A stretch of 64,000 nucleotides of DNA, taken from Streptomyces sp. 35G-GA-8. GTDB lineage: Bacteria > Actinomycetota > Actinomycetes > Streptomycetales > Streptomycetaceae. The notes beneath the pieces are model-generated. The model did not search any database and was not told where the DNA came from. It saw only the letters and a program-made list of their open reading frames with translations. Below are positions 57,701-64,000 of the stretch, one piece after another. The stretch's first letter is position 1. Every line of letters begins with the position of its first letter. The stretch lies in the NCBI RefSeq assembly GCF_023534745.1, contig NZ_JAMHJQ010000010.1, forward strand, positions 310,001 to 374,000, given 5' to 3'. The position numbers and the translations under genes were made by a program.

Positions 57701-60700
57701 GTGTCCACCGTGACCGCGGGACCCTCAAGGCCGAACGTGTAGGACAGCCGGCCGGAGATGACACTCGCCGCGCTGCCCGTGCCGACGTACCCCTCCACCC
57801 CCTCCAGGCTGTCCGGCGCGGCCATGAGCAGCGTCGGGTAATCCTGGCCGTTGGTGCCGACGAACACGCCTGCCTGGCTGCCCCGCAGTGAGTTCGGGTC
57901 GATGCCCGCCCGCTCGAACGCCTCCCAGGAGGTCTCCAGCAGCAGCCGCTGCTGCGGGTCCATCGCCAACGCCTCACGCGGCGAGATCCCGAAGAACGCG
58001 GGGTCGAACTCCCCGGCGCGGTCGAGGAAGGCACCCATGCGGGTGTACGACGTGCCGGTACTCGCCGGGTCCGGGTCGTACAGCGCGTCCAGGTCCCAGC
58101 CGCGGTCGGCCGGGAACTCCACCACGGCGTCCCCGCCGCCGACCAGCAGTCGCCACAGGTCCTCCGGCGAGTCCACCCCGCCGGGGAACCGGCAGCTCAT
58201 GCCGACGATCGCGATCGGCTCGTCGACGGCGACGGCTGTGTGCGCGGTCGCGGTCAGGACGGGTGCGCCCGCGAGTTCCGCGTCGAGGAACGCCGCCAGC
58301 GCCGCGGGGGTCGGGTAGTCGAAGACCAGCGTCGTGGGCAGGCGCAGCTCGGTGACCGCGTTGAGGAGGTTGCGCAGCTCGACAGCGGTCAGCGAGTCGA
58401 AGCCGAGTTCCCTGAACGCCCGGTCGGGTGCGATGGCGTGCGCGGAGCTGTGGCCCAGCACCACGGCGACGTGGCCGAGCACGAGGTCCAGCAGTGCCTT
58501 CTCCCGCTCCGCGGCGGTCATCGCGGCCAGCGAGTGCGCGAACGCGGACTCGGCGACGGAGCCGGCGTCGGCGGTCCTGCGCACCGTGCCGCGCACCAGG
58601 CCACGCAGGATGTGCGCCACGGGGTGGGTACGCGCCTGCCGCTGCAACGCGGGCAGGTCAAGAGGCGCCGGCGCCAGCAGGGCACGCCCGGTCGAGCCCG
58701 CCGCGTCGAACAGCGCGAGCCCCTCGGCCGTACGGAGGGGGAGCAGGCCGCCCCGGCTCATTCGCTTCAGGTCGGCGTCGTCGAGCTGGCCGGTCATCCC
58801 GCTGGCCTCGGCCCACAGGCCCCACGCCAGCGACGTGGCGGGCAGCCCGGCGGCCCGGCGGTGCTGGGCGAGCGCGTCCAGGAATGTGTTCGCCGCCGAG
58901 TAGTTGCCCTGTCCAGGGGCGCCGAGGAGGCCCGCGACCGACGAGAACAGCACAAACGCCGAGAGGTCCAGGTCCTGCGTCAACTCGTGCAGATTCCACG
59001 CCGCGTCGACCTTCGGCCGGAACACGGTGTCGATCCGCTCCGGCGTCAGCGAGCCGATCGTTCCGTCGTCGAGCACACCGGCGGTGTGGACGACAGCGGA
59101 GACCTCGTGCTCGGCCAGCAGGCTCGCGACGGCCTCCCGGTCGGCCACGTCACAGGCCACCACGTCAACCTCGGCCCCCAGAGCGACCAGTTCGTCACGC
59201 AGTTCCCCGGCGCCCTCGGCCGCCGCACCACGTCGGCTCGCCAGCAGCAGGCTCCGCACTCCCCGCGCCGCGACCAGGTGCCGCGCGACCAGGGCTCCCA
59301 GTGTGCCCGTCGCACCCGTGACCAGCACCGCACCCGAACCGAAACCGGGGTCGTCCACCACGGACCGCGGAACCCTGGCCAGCCGTGGAGCGGTGACGGC
59401 ACCCGAGCGCACCGCCACCTGCGACTCCCCGGTGGCCAACGCGGCGGGCAGCACATCGAGCGAGGCCGCGTCGTCGTCCAGGTCCACCAGGACGATCCGG
59501 TCCGGGTTCTCCAGCTGGGCCGACCGCACCAGACCCCACACCGCCGCTTGCGCGATGTCGCGCACATGCTCGTCGGACGAGGCGGCGACGGCGCCTCCGG
59601 TCACCACGACCAGCCGGGCCGCGTCGAACCGTTCATCCGTCAGCCACCTCTGCACCGCGTTCAGCGCCCAGTGCGCCGCCTCATGCGCGGCGGACACCGG
59701 ACCGGACGCGGACGTGACCGGACACGACATGGCCACGAAGTCGGACCGCGGCTGCGTCAGGGTCTCCAGGTCGGTCCACTCGACCGTCGGGGCGTCGTCG
59801 TCGGAGAGCGGGACCGGCACCCAATCGACACCGAACAGCGCGTTGCCGCCATCCCCACCGGCGAGCTGGTCCAGCGACACCGGGCGCAGCACCAGCGAGT
59901 CCACGGTCGCGACCGGAGCACCCGCCCCGTCCGCCACGGTCAACGACACCTCGTCCGCCCCGGTGGGCGCCAAGCGCACTCGCAGCACCGTCGCGCCCGA
60001 GGCGTGCAGCCGCACGCCCGACCACGAGTACGGAAGGCGCCCGATCCCGTCGGCTTCACCGGCCAGGTCCAGGGCGTGCAGCGCGGCGTCCAGCAGCGCC
60101 GGGTGCAGGCCGAAACCCTCCACGCCCACACCGTCCGGCAGTACGACCTCGGCGAACACCTCGTCCTCGCGCCGCCACACGGCCCGTAGCCCCTGGAAGA
60201 CCGGCCCGTAGCCGATACCGGCATCGGCGGCGCGGTCGTAGAGCCCGTCCAGGTCGACGACTTTGGCGCTCGCGGGCGGCCACTCCACGAGGGAAGTCCC
60301 GGTGGAGCGCCCGACCCCGCGCAGCACACCGGTGGCGTGCCGTGTCCACGGCCGATCGTCGTCGGTGTCGCCCGCACTGGAATAGACGGTCAGCTCACGC
60401 CTGCCCGACTCGTCCTCGGCGCCGACCCATACCTGCACCCGGACGCCGCCGCGCTCGGGCACCACCAGCGGCGCCTCCAGCGTCAGTTCCTCCACCAGGT
60501 CACACCCGACCTGGTCACCCGCCCGCACCGCGAGCTCGACAAACGCCGCACCTGGCAGCAGAACCGAACCCTGGACCACATAGTCGGCCAGCCACGGGTG
60601 GGTCTGCACCGACAGGCGGCCGGTGAGCAGCACACCATCCGTGCCCCCGACCGTGACAGCCGCGCCCAGCAGCGGGTGGTCGGCCGAGCCGAGCCCGGCC

Positions 60701-63447
60701 GCCGTCACATCACCGACCGCGGGCAACGCGTCCAGCCAGTAGCGCTCGTGCTGGAACGCGTATGTCGGCAGGTCAACCCGCCGGGCGCCACGACCGGCGA
60801 AGAAGGGCTCCCAGTCCACCCGGACACCACGTACATGCAGTTGTCCGGCGGCCGTTGTGGCGGCCAGGGCCTCCGGCCGATCACCGCGCGCCATCGGCAC
60901 GAACGTCGCGTCGGGCGCGGACTCCTGGCCCAGCGCGGACAGCGTCCCGCCGGGCCCGACCTCGACGAACGTCGCCACACCCTCGGCGACCAGCGTCTCG
61001 ACGGCGTCGGCGAACCGCACCGACTCGCGCACATGCCGCACCCAGTACTCCGGCGAGGCCAGCTCCTCAGCCGTCGCCAACCGGCCCGTCAGCGTCGACA
61101 CGACCGGCATCGCCGGCGCCCCGTAGGACACGCCCTCCAGTACCCGGCGGAACTCGTCCAGCATCGGGTCCATCAACGGCGAGTGGAACGCGTGACTCAC
61201 CCGCAGACGAGACACCTTCCGCCCCGCCTCGCGCCACCGCTCCGCGACCGCCTCCACATCGGCGGCCACACCCGAAACCACCACCGAGCTCGGACCGTTC
61301 ACCGCCGCGATGCCCACAGTGTCAGGCAGGTCCGGCGCAACCTCCGCCTCGGTCGCCTGGATCGCGACCATCGCACCGCCCTCGGGCAGCGCCTGCATCA
61401 ACGCACCCCGCGCCGACACCACCCTGACCGCATCGGCCAACGACCACACACCCGCCACATGCGCCGCCGCCAGCTCACCGATCGAATGACCCGCCAGCAT
61501 GTCCGGCCGGACACCCCACGACTCCAACAGCCGGAACAACGCCACCTCGACCGCGAACAACGCCGGCTGCGTCACCCCCGTCTCATTCAGCGCCTCGGCA
61601 TCCTCGCCGAACAGCACCTCACGCACCGCAGGGTCGAACTCGCCCAGCACCTCGTCCAGGGCCTCCGCGAACACCGGGAAACTCTCGGACAGTTCACGCC
61701 CCATTCCGAGCCGCTGCGACCCCTGACCCGAGAACAGGAAACCCACCTGCCCGGGGTCGTCGGCGACTCCCGTGACCACGGCGCCGGTCGCCCGCCCCTC
61801 GGCCACCGCCGCCAAGGCATCCAGGAACTCGGACCGTTCGGCGGCGACCACCACCGCACGGTGCTCCAGCACCGCCCGCGATGTCGCGAGCGAGTAACCC
61901 ACATCGACAAGGGACTGATCGCCCACGGAGGACAGGAGCCGCTCGGCCTGACCACGCAGCGCGGCCTCGTCACGCGCCGACAGCACCCACGGCATCAGCC
62001 CGTCGCGCGGCGCCGGTCCGTCGCCCACCGGCTCCGGGGCTTCCTCCCGCTCCACCACGGGCGCCTGCTCGACGATGACATGCGCGTTCGTCCCGCTCAC
62101 ACCGAACGACGACACACCGGCACGCCACGGCCGGCCGGTCTCCGGCCACGGCCGGGTCTCCGCCAGCAGCTCCACCGCACCCGCCGACCAGTCGACGTGC
62201 GACGACGGTTTGTCCACGTGCAGCGTCTTGGGCAGCACACCGTGCCGCATCGCCAGCACCATCTTGATCACACCGGCCACACCCGCGGCGGCCTGCGTGT
62301 GACCGACGTTCGACTTCAGCGCCCCCAGCCACAGCGGCCGGTCGGCGGGCCTGCCCTGGCCGTACGTCGCCAGCAGCGCCTGGGCCTCGATCGGGTCACC
62401 CAGCGTCGTACCCGTGCCGTGCCCCTCGACGGCGTCCACATCGGACGGTACGAGGCCCGAGTGGGCCAGCGCGGCCCGGATCACCCGCTGCTGCGAGGGG
62501 CCGTTCGGCGCGGTGAGACCGTTCGACGCACCGTCCTGGTTCACCGCCGAACCCCGCACCACCGCCAGCACCGGATGCCCGTTGCGCTGCGCGTCCGACA
62601 GCCGCTCCAGCAGGAGCAGACCGGCTCCCTCGCCCCACCCGGTGCCGTCAGCGGCGTCGGCGAAGGGCTTGCAGCGGCCGTCCATCGCCAGCCCGCGCTG
62701 GCGGCTGAACTCGATGAACGTGTCCGGTGTCGCCATCACGGTGACGCCGCCCGCGACGGCGAGCCCGCACTCGCTGTGCCGCAGCGCGTGTACCGCGAGA
62801 TGCAGGGCGACCAGGGACGACGAACAGGCGGTGTCGATGGTCAGCGCGGGGCCTTCCAAGCCGAGCACGTAGGAGATGCGGCCGGACACGACGCTGGCCG
62901 CGTTGCCGGTGAGGAAGTACCCCTCGTAGCCGTCCGGCACGCCGCCCTTGGCCAAGCGCGCCAGGTAGCCCTGGCCGTTGGTGCCGATGAAGACACCGGT
63001 CCTGCTGCCCCGCACCGAGTGCGGATCGATGCCCGCCTGCTCGAACACCTCCCATGACGTCTCCAGCAGCAGCCGCTGCTGCGGATCCATCGCGGCGGCC
63101 TCGCGTGGCGAGATACCGAAGAACGCCGGGTCGAACTGGTCGACGTCGTGCAGGAAGCCGCCTTCGCGGGTGTAGCTGGTCCCCTGCTGATCGGGGTTCT
63201 CGTCGTACAGCCCCTCCAGGTCCCAGCCACGGTTGGTGGGGAACCCGGAGACGGCGTCCCGGCCGTCCGCGAGGAGGTGCCACAGATCCTCCGGCGAGCG
63301 CACACCGCCGGGGAACCGGCAGCTCATGCCGACGATCGCGATCGGCTCGACCTCGCGCTCCTCGGCCTCGCGCAGCTTGCCGCGCATCTCCTGCAGGTCC
63401 ACTGTGGCCCGCCGGAGGTAGTCGAGGTACTTCTCCTCGTTCGACAT
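42772..63447 (-). CDS. Type I modular PKS, four modules
   Basis: A 6891-residue PKS with four KS-AT-DH-KR-ACP modules, an N-terminal docking helix ([20 protein letters not shown]) and a C-terminal docking domain ([20 protein letters not shown], then [15 protein letters not shown]). KS Cys at residues 208, 1918, 3627 and 5319; AT Ser at 655, 2363, 4072 and 5760, all malonyl-type; DH position 956 is Tyr (inactive), His at 2664, 4373 and 6059; ACP Ser at 1685, 3395, 5086 and 6771. All KRs carry LDD and NYxAAN. I use ATG 63447 (GAAGGG upstream) rather than 63474. It acts after the gene ending at 63479 and before the TE-bearing PKS. The TAG stop is formed with the first base of the MITE. Confidence 0.97.
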   Translation of the reverse strand: MSNEEKYLDYLRRATVDLQEMRGKLREAEEREVEPIAIVGMSCRFPGGVRSPEDLWHLLADGRDAVSGFPTNRGWDLEGLYDENPDQQGTSYTREGGFLHDVDQFDPAFFGISPREAAAMDPQQRLLLETSWEVFEQAGIDPHSVRGSRTGVFIGTNGQGYLARLAKGGVPDGYEGYFLTGNAASVVSGRISYVLGLEGPALTIDTACSSSLVALHLAVHALRHSECGLAVAGGVTVMATPDTFIEFSRQRGLAMDGRCKPFADAADGTGWGEGAGLLLLERLSDAQRNGHPVLAVVRGSAVNQDGASNGLTAPNGPSQQRVIRAALAHSGLVPSDVDAVEGHGTGTTLGDPIEAQALLATYGQGRPADRPLWLGALKSNVGHTQAAAGVAGVIKMVLAMRHGVLPKTLHVDKPSSHVDWSAGAVELLAETRPWPETGRPWRAGVSSFGVSGTNAHVIVEQAPVVEREEAPEPVGDGPAPRDGLMPWVLSARDEAALRGQAERLLSSVGDQSLVDVGYSLATSRAVLEHRAVVVAAERSEFLDALAAVAEGRATGAVVTGVADDPGQVGFLFSGQGSQRLGMGRELSESFPVFAEALDEVLGEFDPAVREVLFGEDAEALNETGVTQPALFAVEVALFRLLESWGVRPDMLAGHSIGELAAAHVAGVWSLADAVRVVSARGALMQALPEGGAMVAIQATEAEVAPDLPDTVGIAAVNGPSSVVVSGVAADVEAVAERWREAGRKVSRLRVSHAFHSPLMDPMLDEFRRVLEGVSYGAPAMPVVSTLTGRLATAEELASPEYWVRHVRESVRFADAVETLVAEGVATFVEVGPGGTLSALGQESAPDATFVPMARGDRPEALAATTAAGQLHVRGVRVDWEPFFAGRGARRVDLPTYAFQHERYWLDALPAVGDVTAAGLGSADHPLLGAAVTVGGTDGVLLTGRLSVQTHPWLADYVVQGSVLLPGAAFVELAVRAGDQVGCDLVEELTLEAPLVVPERGGVRVQVWVGAEDESGRRELTVYSSAGDTDDDRPWTRHATGVLRGVGRSTGTSLVEWPPASAKVVDLDGLYDRAADAGIGYGPVFQGLRAVWRREDEVFAEVVLPDGVGVEGFGLHPALLDAALHALDLAGEADGIGRLPYSWSGVRLHASGATVLRVRLAPTGADEVSLTVADGAGAPVATVDSLVLRPVSLDQLAGGDGGNALFGVDWVPVPLSDDDAPTVEWTDLETLTQPRSDFVAMSCPVTSASGPVSAAHEAAHWALNAVQRWLTDERFDAARLVVVTGGAVAASSDEHVRDIAQAAVWGLVRSAQLENPDRIVLVDLDDDAASLDVLPAALATGESQVAVRSGAVTAPRLARVPRSVVDDPGFGSGAVLVTGATGTLGALVARHLVAARGVRSLLLASRRGAAAEGAGELRDELVALGAEVDVVACDVADREAVASLLAEHEVSAVVHTAGVLDDGTIGSLTPERIDTVFRPKVDAAWNLHELTQDLDLSAFVLFSSVAGLLGAPGQGNYSAANTFLDALAQHRRAAGLPATSLAWGLWAEASGMTGQLDDADLKRMSRGGLLPLRTAEGLALFDAAGSTGRALLAPAPLDLPALQRQARTHPVAHILRGLVRGTVRRTADAGSVAESAFAHSLAAMTAAEREKALLDLVLGHVAVVLGHSSAHAIAPDRAFRELGFDSLTAVELRNLLNAVTELRLPTTLVFDYPTPAALAAFLDAELAGAPVLTATAHTAVAVDEPIAIVGMSCRFPGGVDSPEDLWRLLVGGGDAVVEFPADRGWDLDALYDPDPASTGTSYTRMGAFLDRAGEFDPAFFGISPREALAMDPQQRLLLETSWEAFERAGIDPNSLRGSQAGVFVGTNGQDYPTLLMAAPDSLEGVEGYVGTGSAASVISGRLSYTFGLEGPAVTVDTACSSSLVALHWASQALRSGECSMALAGGVTVMSTPGVFIDFSRQRGLAEDGRCKAFSDSADGTGWGEGVGMLLLERLSDARRNGHQVLAVMRGSAVNQDGASNGLTAPNGPSQQRVIRQALASAGLAPSEVDAVEAHGTGTTLGDPIEAQALLATYGRDRSGEPLWLGSVKSNIGHTQAAAGVAGVIKMVMALRHGVLPRTLHVTEPSSHVDWSAGAVELLAENRPWPETGRPWRAGVSAFGVSGTNAHVIFEQAPVEEREGTPESVRDDLGLVPWVLSARTSEALREQAARLGSFVDDDAELTVADVGRALVSSRAVLEHRAVVVAGDRSEFLAALAAVAEGQATGAVVTGGVEDPGQVGFLFSGQGSQRLGMGRELSARFPVFAEALDTVLGEFAPAVREVLFGEDAEALNETGVTQPALFAVEVALFRLLESWGVRPDMLAGHSIGELAAAHVAGVWSLADAVKVVSARGALMQALPEGGAMVAIQATEAEVEPELPDTVGIAAVNGPHSVVISGAADDVEVVAERWREAGRKVTRLRVSHAFHSPLMDPMLDEFRAALGGVSFEAPTIPIVSTLTGVRATAEELGSPDYWVRHVRESVRFADAVETLVAEGVATFVEVGPGGTLSALGQESASDAVFVPALRADRPEAVAATTAAGQLHVRGVRVDWEPFFAGSGTRQVDLPTYAFQRERYWPIVRPAMGNVTAAGLGAAEHPLLGATVALGGTDGVLLTGRLSAQTHPWLADHAVLDSILLPGTAFLELAIRAGDQVGCDLVEELTLEAPLVLPRSGTVRVQVWVGAEDGSGRRELTLHSSVGDTDDGRSWTRHAIGVLRAGGRSAGASLTEWPPAGAEAVDLAGFYEHMADGGFGYGPVFQGLRAAWRHGGEVFAEVALPEGVGADGFGLHPALLDAALHAIGLADDADGVGRLPFAWSGVRLHASGAELLRVRLTPSGADRVALTVADGAGAPVATIDSLVIRPVSQEQLADDDLADALFGVDWVPVALPDGDLPTTEWTELETLTPSVELPDFVVLTRPIMSASHPVSSAHEAAHWALDAVQTWLTDERFDAARLVVVTGGAVAVSDDEDVRDVAQAAVWGLVRSAQSENPDRIVLVDLDDEVASLDALPSALATGEPQLAVRSGAVSVPRLARVRRSVVDDPGFGSGAVLVTGATGTLGGLVARHLVVERGVRSLLLVSRRGAAAEGAGELRDELVAQGAEVVFAACDVADREAVAALLAEHRVTAVVHTAGVLDDGTIGSLTSERIDTVFRPKVDAAWNLHELTRDLDLSAFVLFSSASGVFGGPGQGNYAAANTFLDALAQHRRFAGLPATSLAWGLWAEASGMSGQLDEADVKRMSRGGLIPLRTAQGLALFDAAGSTGRAVLAPVPLDLPALHRQARSHPVALVLRGLVRGTARRAVERAAVAGSALAESLVGLTDAEREKVLLDLVLGHVAMVLGHSSAHAIAPDRAFRELGFDSLSAVELRNNLNAVTELRLPATLVFDYPTPEAVAAFLGTELAGSPVVTVATARAVATVTDEPIAIVGMSCRYPGGVNSPEDLWQLVLNGVDAIGEFPGNRGWDVERLYHPDPEHMGTSYTREGGFLYDADQFDPAFFGISPREALAMDPQQRLLLETSWEAFERAGIAPESVRGSATGVFAGLMYHDYAARLRSVPEDVEGYLGTGASGSVASGRVAYVLGLEGPAVTVDTACSSSLVALHMAVQALRSGECDMALAGGVAVMATAGTFVDFSRQRGLAADGRCKSFSDSADGTGWGEGVGMLLVERLSDARRNGHQVLAVVRGSAINQDGASNGLTAPNGPSQQRVIRQALASAGLTPSEVDAVEAHGTGTTLGDPIEAQALLATYGQDRAGEPLWLGSIKSNTGHTQAAAGVGGIIKMVMALRHGVLPPTLHADEPTSQVDWSAGDVELLTEARPWPETGRLRRAGVSSFGVSGTNAHTIIEHAPGEDRLPVPVPVPVPVDGVAPWVLSGRSVEALREQASRLRERVAGEPGIGVLDVAYSLTATRSAFDHRAVVVADDREALLDGLAALAEERTFPGLVTGSVAVGGVGFLFSGQGSQRLGMGRELSERFPVFAEALDAVLDEFGPAVREVLFGEDAEALNQTGVTQPALFAVEVALFRLLESWGIRPTMLAGHSIGELAAAHVAGVWSPADAARVVSARGALMQALPEGGAMVAIQASEAEVAPDLPDTVGIAAVNGPHSVVISGVAADVETVAERWRETGRKVTRLRVSHAFHSPLMDPMLDEFRAVLEGVSFEAPTIPIVSTLTGAQATAEELGSPDYWVRHVRESVRFADAVETLVAEGAVTFVEIGPGGTLSALGQESAPEAMFVPALRGDRPEESALISAVARMSTRGVRVDWEAFFAGRGARRVDLPTYAFQHQRYWLDAGVSAGDLDAAGLGSADHPLLSAVVDTADSDGRLFTGRLSLESHPWLADHAIQGSVLLPGTAFAELAIRAGDQLGCGLVEELTLEVPLVLPERGGVRVQVRVGVPDESGRRPVTVYARDDDAELWVRHASGVLASGGADEPSVDVGVWPPAGAETVDLNGFYDRMADGGFGYGPVFQGLRAAWRSGDEVFAEVALPEDVGADGFGLHPALLDAALHAIGLMGDSDGPGKLPFSWSGMRLHASGATVLRVRLAPAGSDGVALAVADGAGAPVATIDSLVLRPVSATLSRQGWESLFRLDWVTASASTGSAGSAPEFAAEFADWAAVRAALDAGESLPDNVVVRCSESRDVAAVRPEVLAALELVQGWLADDRCAASRLVLVTRGAVAVGREDDVPDLAAAAVWGLVRTAQSENPDRFVLVDIDDEDGWRPALATGEPQAVVRDGRVFVARLARVRPEAGTDQAFGPDSSVLVTGASGALGGLVARHLVGGHGVGRLVLASRRGQVGGLYDELVGLGAEVTVAACDVADRDAVAALLAEHPVTAVVHTAGVLDDGTIGSLTPDQVDAVFRPKVDAAWHLHELTRDLDLSAFVLFSSVAGTLGGPGQGNYAAANTFLDALAQHRRTQGLPATSLAWGLWADGMGARVAQSASTGLSAEEGVALFDAAVCGTDPVVVPMRLDPKAVRELPLVPPVFSGLVRTTSRRAAGSGADPVAALRNRLAPLAGAERDRILLDLVRTQAAAVLGHSGPEAVASGQAFTELGFDSLTAVDLRNRLGAATGLRLPATLVFDYPTPTALAAFVGAEFAGAPVVPATTGTAVAVAVTDEPIAIVGMSCRYPGDVRSPEDLWRLVADGAEGITLFPTERGWDTDELYDPSGERVGSSYTREGGFLHDADLFDPAFFGISPREALAMDPQHRLLLETSWVAFERAGIDPRSLRGSATGVFAGVMYHDYASQLHGVPKSVEGYLGTGNAGSVASGRVSYTFGLEGPAMTVDTACSSSLVALHLAAQALRSGECSLALAGGTTVMSTPSAFIDFSRQQGLSPDGRCRSFSDDANGTGWGEGVGMLVLERLSDAERNGHQVLAVIRGSAVNQDGASNGLTAPNGPSQQRVIRQALASAGLSPSDVDAVEAHGTGTTLGDPIEAQALLATYGRDRAGEPLWLGSLKSNIGHTQAAAGVGGVIKMVMAMRHGVLPKTLHVGERSRNVDWSAGAVELLTEARPWPETDRPRRAGVSSFGFSGTNAHVIIEATPDVDAPRVPEAEAPLGPWLVSGRTESALRDQAVRLRDHLTARPGLDPADIARALATSRADFEHRLAVVGRDVTDLVTGLSDIVEGRLAAGSLRGVADEHRVGFLFSGQGSQRLGMGRELSERFPVFADALDAVLGEFGPEVREVLFGEDAEALNETGVTQPALFAVEVALFRLLESWGVRPDVLAGHSIGELAAAHVAGVWSLADAVKVVSARGALMQALPEGGAMAAIQASEAEVAPDLPDTVGIAAVNGPNSVVVSGVAADVEVVAERWREAGRKTTRLRVSHAFHSPLMEPMLNEFRAVLEGVSFEAPTIPIVSTLTGAQVTAEELGSPEYWVRHVRESVRFADAVVATGADVLVEIGPGGVLSALGQESLPDAAFVPVLRGDRTEDGALMTALAELHVRGVHVDWAAYFAGSGARRVDLPTYAFQYQRFWPDTSVRPATDATGLGLGSADHPLLGAAVAPADEDTVLFTGRLSRRTHPWLADHAIQGSVLLPGTAFLELAVRAGDQVGCDLVEELTLEAPLVLAENGSVRVQVRVGVPDESGRRPVTVHARDDDGDLWVRHASGVLASGGADVPSADVGVWPPAGARAVDLDGLYDRMADGGFGYGPVFQGLRAAWRSGDEVFAEVALPEGVGVDGFGLHPALLDAALHAIGLMGDADAPGRLPFSWSGARLHASGATALRVRLAPAGSDGVALAVADGAGAPVATIDSLVLRPVSAGSLGSARRHESLFRLDWVTASASAGGAGSVAEFADWAAVRSALDAGESLPENVVVRCAGSRDVAAVRREVLAVLELVRGWLADDRCAASRLVLVTRGAVAVGAGEDVPDLAAAAVWGLVRTARSENPDRFVLVDIDDEDGWKPAIAGTEPELALRAGGLFVPRLVRAGAVESEGPDFGVGPVLVTGASGMLGGLVARHLVVRHGVRRLVLASRRGQVGALHDELVGLGAEVVVAACDVADRDAVAALLAEHPVTAVVHTAGVLDDGTIGSLTPDQVDTVFRPKVDAAWHLHELTRDLDLSAFVLFSSAAGTLGNPGQANYAAANAYLDALARHRRTQGLPATSLAWGLWAGEDGMGARMAGTGALGLSTEEGLELFDAVAVGVDPVVVPMRLDLRAIRELPVVPPLFSGLVRTTTRRAADTGTDPAAALLDRLAALPKTERTSALVEVVCTHVAAVLALPGPGAVDERRAFTELGFDSLTAVELRNRLGAATGLRLPATLIFDYPTPLDLVGLLSEGLVVDEPGGVAPLLAELSRIEASLASIERGDDEDDRIGARLSALLAVWRDSRADAAAEASDDLDDATDDQVFELLGKEFGIS
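43047..48009 (-). other. PKS module d: KS-AT(malonyl)-DH-KR-ACP
   Basis: KS has [19 protein letters not shown] and [10 protein letters not shown]; it carries small differences ([32 protein letters not shown]). AT has [14 protein letters not shown] and [13 protein letters not shown] is consensus ([21 protein letters not shown]). KR has [19 protein letters not shown] and [13 protein letters not shown] has [11 protein letters not shown]. The DH and following linker are nearly identical to module c, even at silent sites. Confidence 0.9.
48102..53085 (-). other. PKS module c: KS-AT(malonyl)-DH-KR-ACP
   Basis: KS has [19 protein letters not shown] and [12 protein letters not shown] has [14 protein letters not shown] and [13 protein letters not shown] is consensus ([21 protein letters not shown]). 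KR has [19 protein letters not shown] and [13 protein letters not shown] has [11 protein letters not shown]. The KS-AT linker holds the [10 protein letters not shown] run made by the hexanucleotide repeat at 51762. Confidence 0.9.
51762..51791. repeat. Five tandem CCGGAA hexamers in a PKS linker
   Basis: Exactly five CCGGAA units. On the coding (minus) strand they give alternating Val-Pro ([10 protein letters not shown]) in the KS-AT linker of module c. The other modules lack it. Units of six keep the frame, so copy number can vary without breaking the enzyme. Confidence 0.9.
53175..58221 (-). other. PKS module b: KS-AT(malonyl)-DH-KR-ACP
   Basis: KS has [19 protein letters not shown] and [12 protein letters not shown] has [14 protein letters not shown] and [11 protein letters not shown]. 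The DH keeps His2664 in [10 protein letters not shown] and the Asp in [11 protein letters not shown], but the motif Gly is Asp. KR has [19 protein letters not shown] and [13 protein letters not shown] has [11 protein letters not shown]. Confidence 0.9.
58305..63348 (-). other. PKS module a: KS-AT(malonyl)-DH(inactive)-KR-ACP
   Basis: KS has [19 protein letters not shown] and [12 protein letters not shown] has [14 protein letters not shown] and [11 protein letters not shown]. In the DH the catalytic His is replaced by Tyr956 ([14 protein letters not shown]; codon at 60580-60582), while the Asp in [11 protein letters not shown] and the rest of the domain remain. KR has [19 protein letters not shown] and [13 protein letters not shown] has [11 protein letters not shown]. 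The module should leave a hydroxyl group. Confidence 0.9.
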
Positions 63448-63478
63448 GTGTTCCGACCCTTCAGGCGAGTTCATTGGC

Positions 63479-64000
63479 TCAGGACCTACCGAGTTCTTCG
63501 TCGAGCAGCGCGAGTAGTTCGTCCGCCGTGGCGGTGCGCGCGTCCGGTCCGGAGTTGACGGGTTCCGTGCGGGTGTGCGCTTCGTCCCACCTGGTCAGCA
63601 GCGTGCGAAGGCGGTCGCCTACGGCGGCGCTCCGCTGGTCGTCCGGCGTCAGGAGGGACAGTGTCGCCTCCAGGCGGTCCAGCTCGGCGTCGATGGTCGG
63701 CGCCCCCATTCCCGGCATCTGGTCAAGCACGTGTGCGGCGAGCGCGGACGGGTTGGGATGGTCGAAGACGAGCGTCGAGGGCAGGCTCAACCCGGTGGCC
63801 GAGTTGAAGACGTTGCGGAACTCGACCGCGGTGAGCGAGTCGAAGCCGAGGTCCTTGAACGCCCGGCCGGGTTCCACCTGCGAGGTGCTCTCGTAGCTGA
63901 GGACGGCGGCCACCTGCTCGCGCACCAGATCCAGCATGACGCGCTCGCGGTCCGGCCCGGACATCGTGGCCAGCCTGGCCGCCAGGTCGAGCGGCGCCGC
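63479..64000 (-). CDS. Type I PKS, C-terminal ACP and docking domain (cut by window edge)
   Basis: The last 173 codons of a PKS gene whose start lies past the right edge. Visible: [20 protein letters not shown], an ACP with [17 protein letters not shown] (Ser is the phosphopantetheine site), [14 protein letters not shown], then a C-terminal docking domain ([20 protein letters not shown], and a final helix [16 protein letters not shown]). Its stop (63479) lies 31 bp before the next PKS start, so the two are co-transcribed and their docking domains should pair. This gene encodes the extension step before module a. Confidence 0.95.
   Translation of the reverse strand, partial: AAPLDLAARLATMSGPDRERVMLDLVREQVAAVLSYESTSQVEPGRAFKDLGFDSLTAVEFRNVFNSATGLSLPSTLVFDHPNPSALAAHVLDQMPGMGAPTIDAELDRLEATLSLLTPDDQRSAAVGDRLRTLLTRWDEAHTRTEPVNSGPDARTATADELLALLDEELGRS

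Noticed and set aside
60337-63057. A 906-codon plus-strand frame opposite PKS module a
   Set aside because: Same cause: biased third positions of the true minus-strand gene remove stops from the antisense frame.
1-64000. Search for CRISPR arrays, rRNA and tRNA genes
   Set aside because: No regularly spaced repeat-spacer array and no convincing structural RNA was seen by eye; the repeats found are either tandem or inside coding sequence.

Overview
The window is high-GC DNA with actinomycete traits: GTG and TTG starts, ATGA/GTGA stop-start overlaps, and families such as DUF6461, DUF2975, DUF1707, DUF6204, LAL-type and MmyB-type regulators. It most likely comes from Streptomyces or a close relative. 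All calls come from reading the sequence; no database search was run.

About half of it (30.4-64 kb, minus strand) is part of a modular type I polyketide synthase locus. In order of use it holds the tail of one PKS gene (running off the right edge), a 6891-residue four-module PKS, a 3767-residue two-module PKS ending in a thioesterase, and a type II editing thioesterase. All six complete modules are KS-AT-DH-KR-ACP. Every AT has the malonyl-type GHSIG and HAFH motifs, every KR has the B-type LDD motif, and no ER is present. The first complete module has Tyr in place of the catalytic DH His, so I predict a retained hydroxyl followed by up to five conjugated double bonds, i.e. a polyene. A 175-bp MITE-like element sits between the two large PKS genes and supplies the stop codon of the upstream one.

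Left of the PKS (23.6-30.4 kb) are regulator-centred units: TetR with a decayed MFS gene and an alpha/beta hydrolase, a stand-alone methionine aminopeptidase under a CTATACCGGTATAG palindrome, a MarR gene with a DrrAB-type ABC exporter, and a MerR gene. The exporter could serve the polyketide, but this is inference.

The 6.6-20.4 kb stretch is accessory and decayed. It holds a truncated LAL regulator, a GH12 cellulase tail, an IS5-type element with a passenger ORF, and remnants of an integrase, an IS21 helper (IstB), an IS110 transposase and another transposase. Among these are intact genes: spherulin-4-like secreted protein, DeoR regulator, PPOX/F420 oxidoreductase, DUF1707 protein, MmyB-type regulator and a divergent SDR.

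At 2.1-5.5 kb is a tightly overlapping three-gene operon: an acyl-CoA-dehydrogenase-like flavoprotein, a PhnD-type binding protein without a signal peptide, and a ferritin-like diiron protein with a TusA-like N-terminus. I cannot match it to a characterised pathway, and it is one of the best candidates here for an undescribed function.
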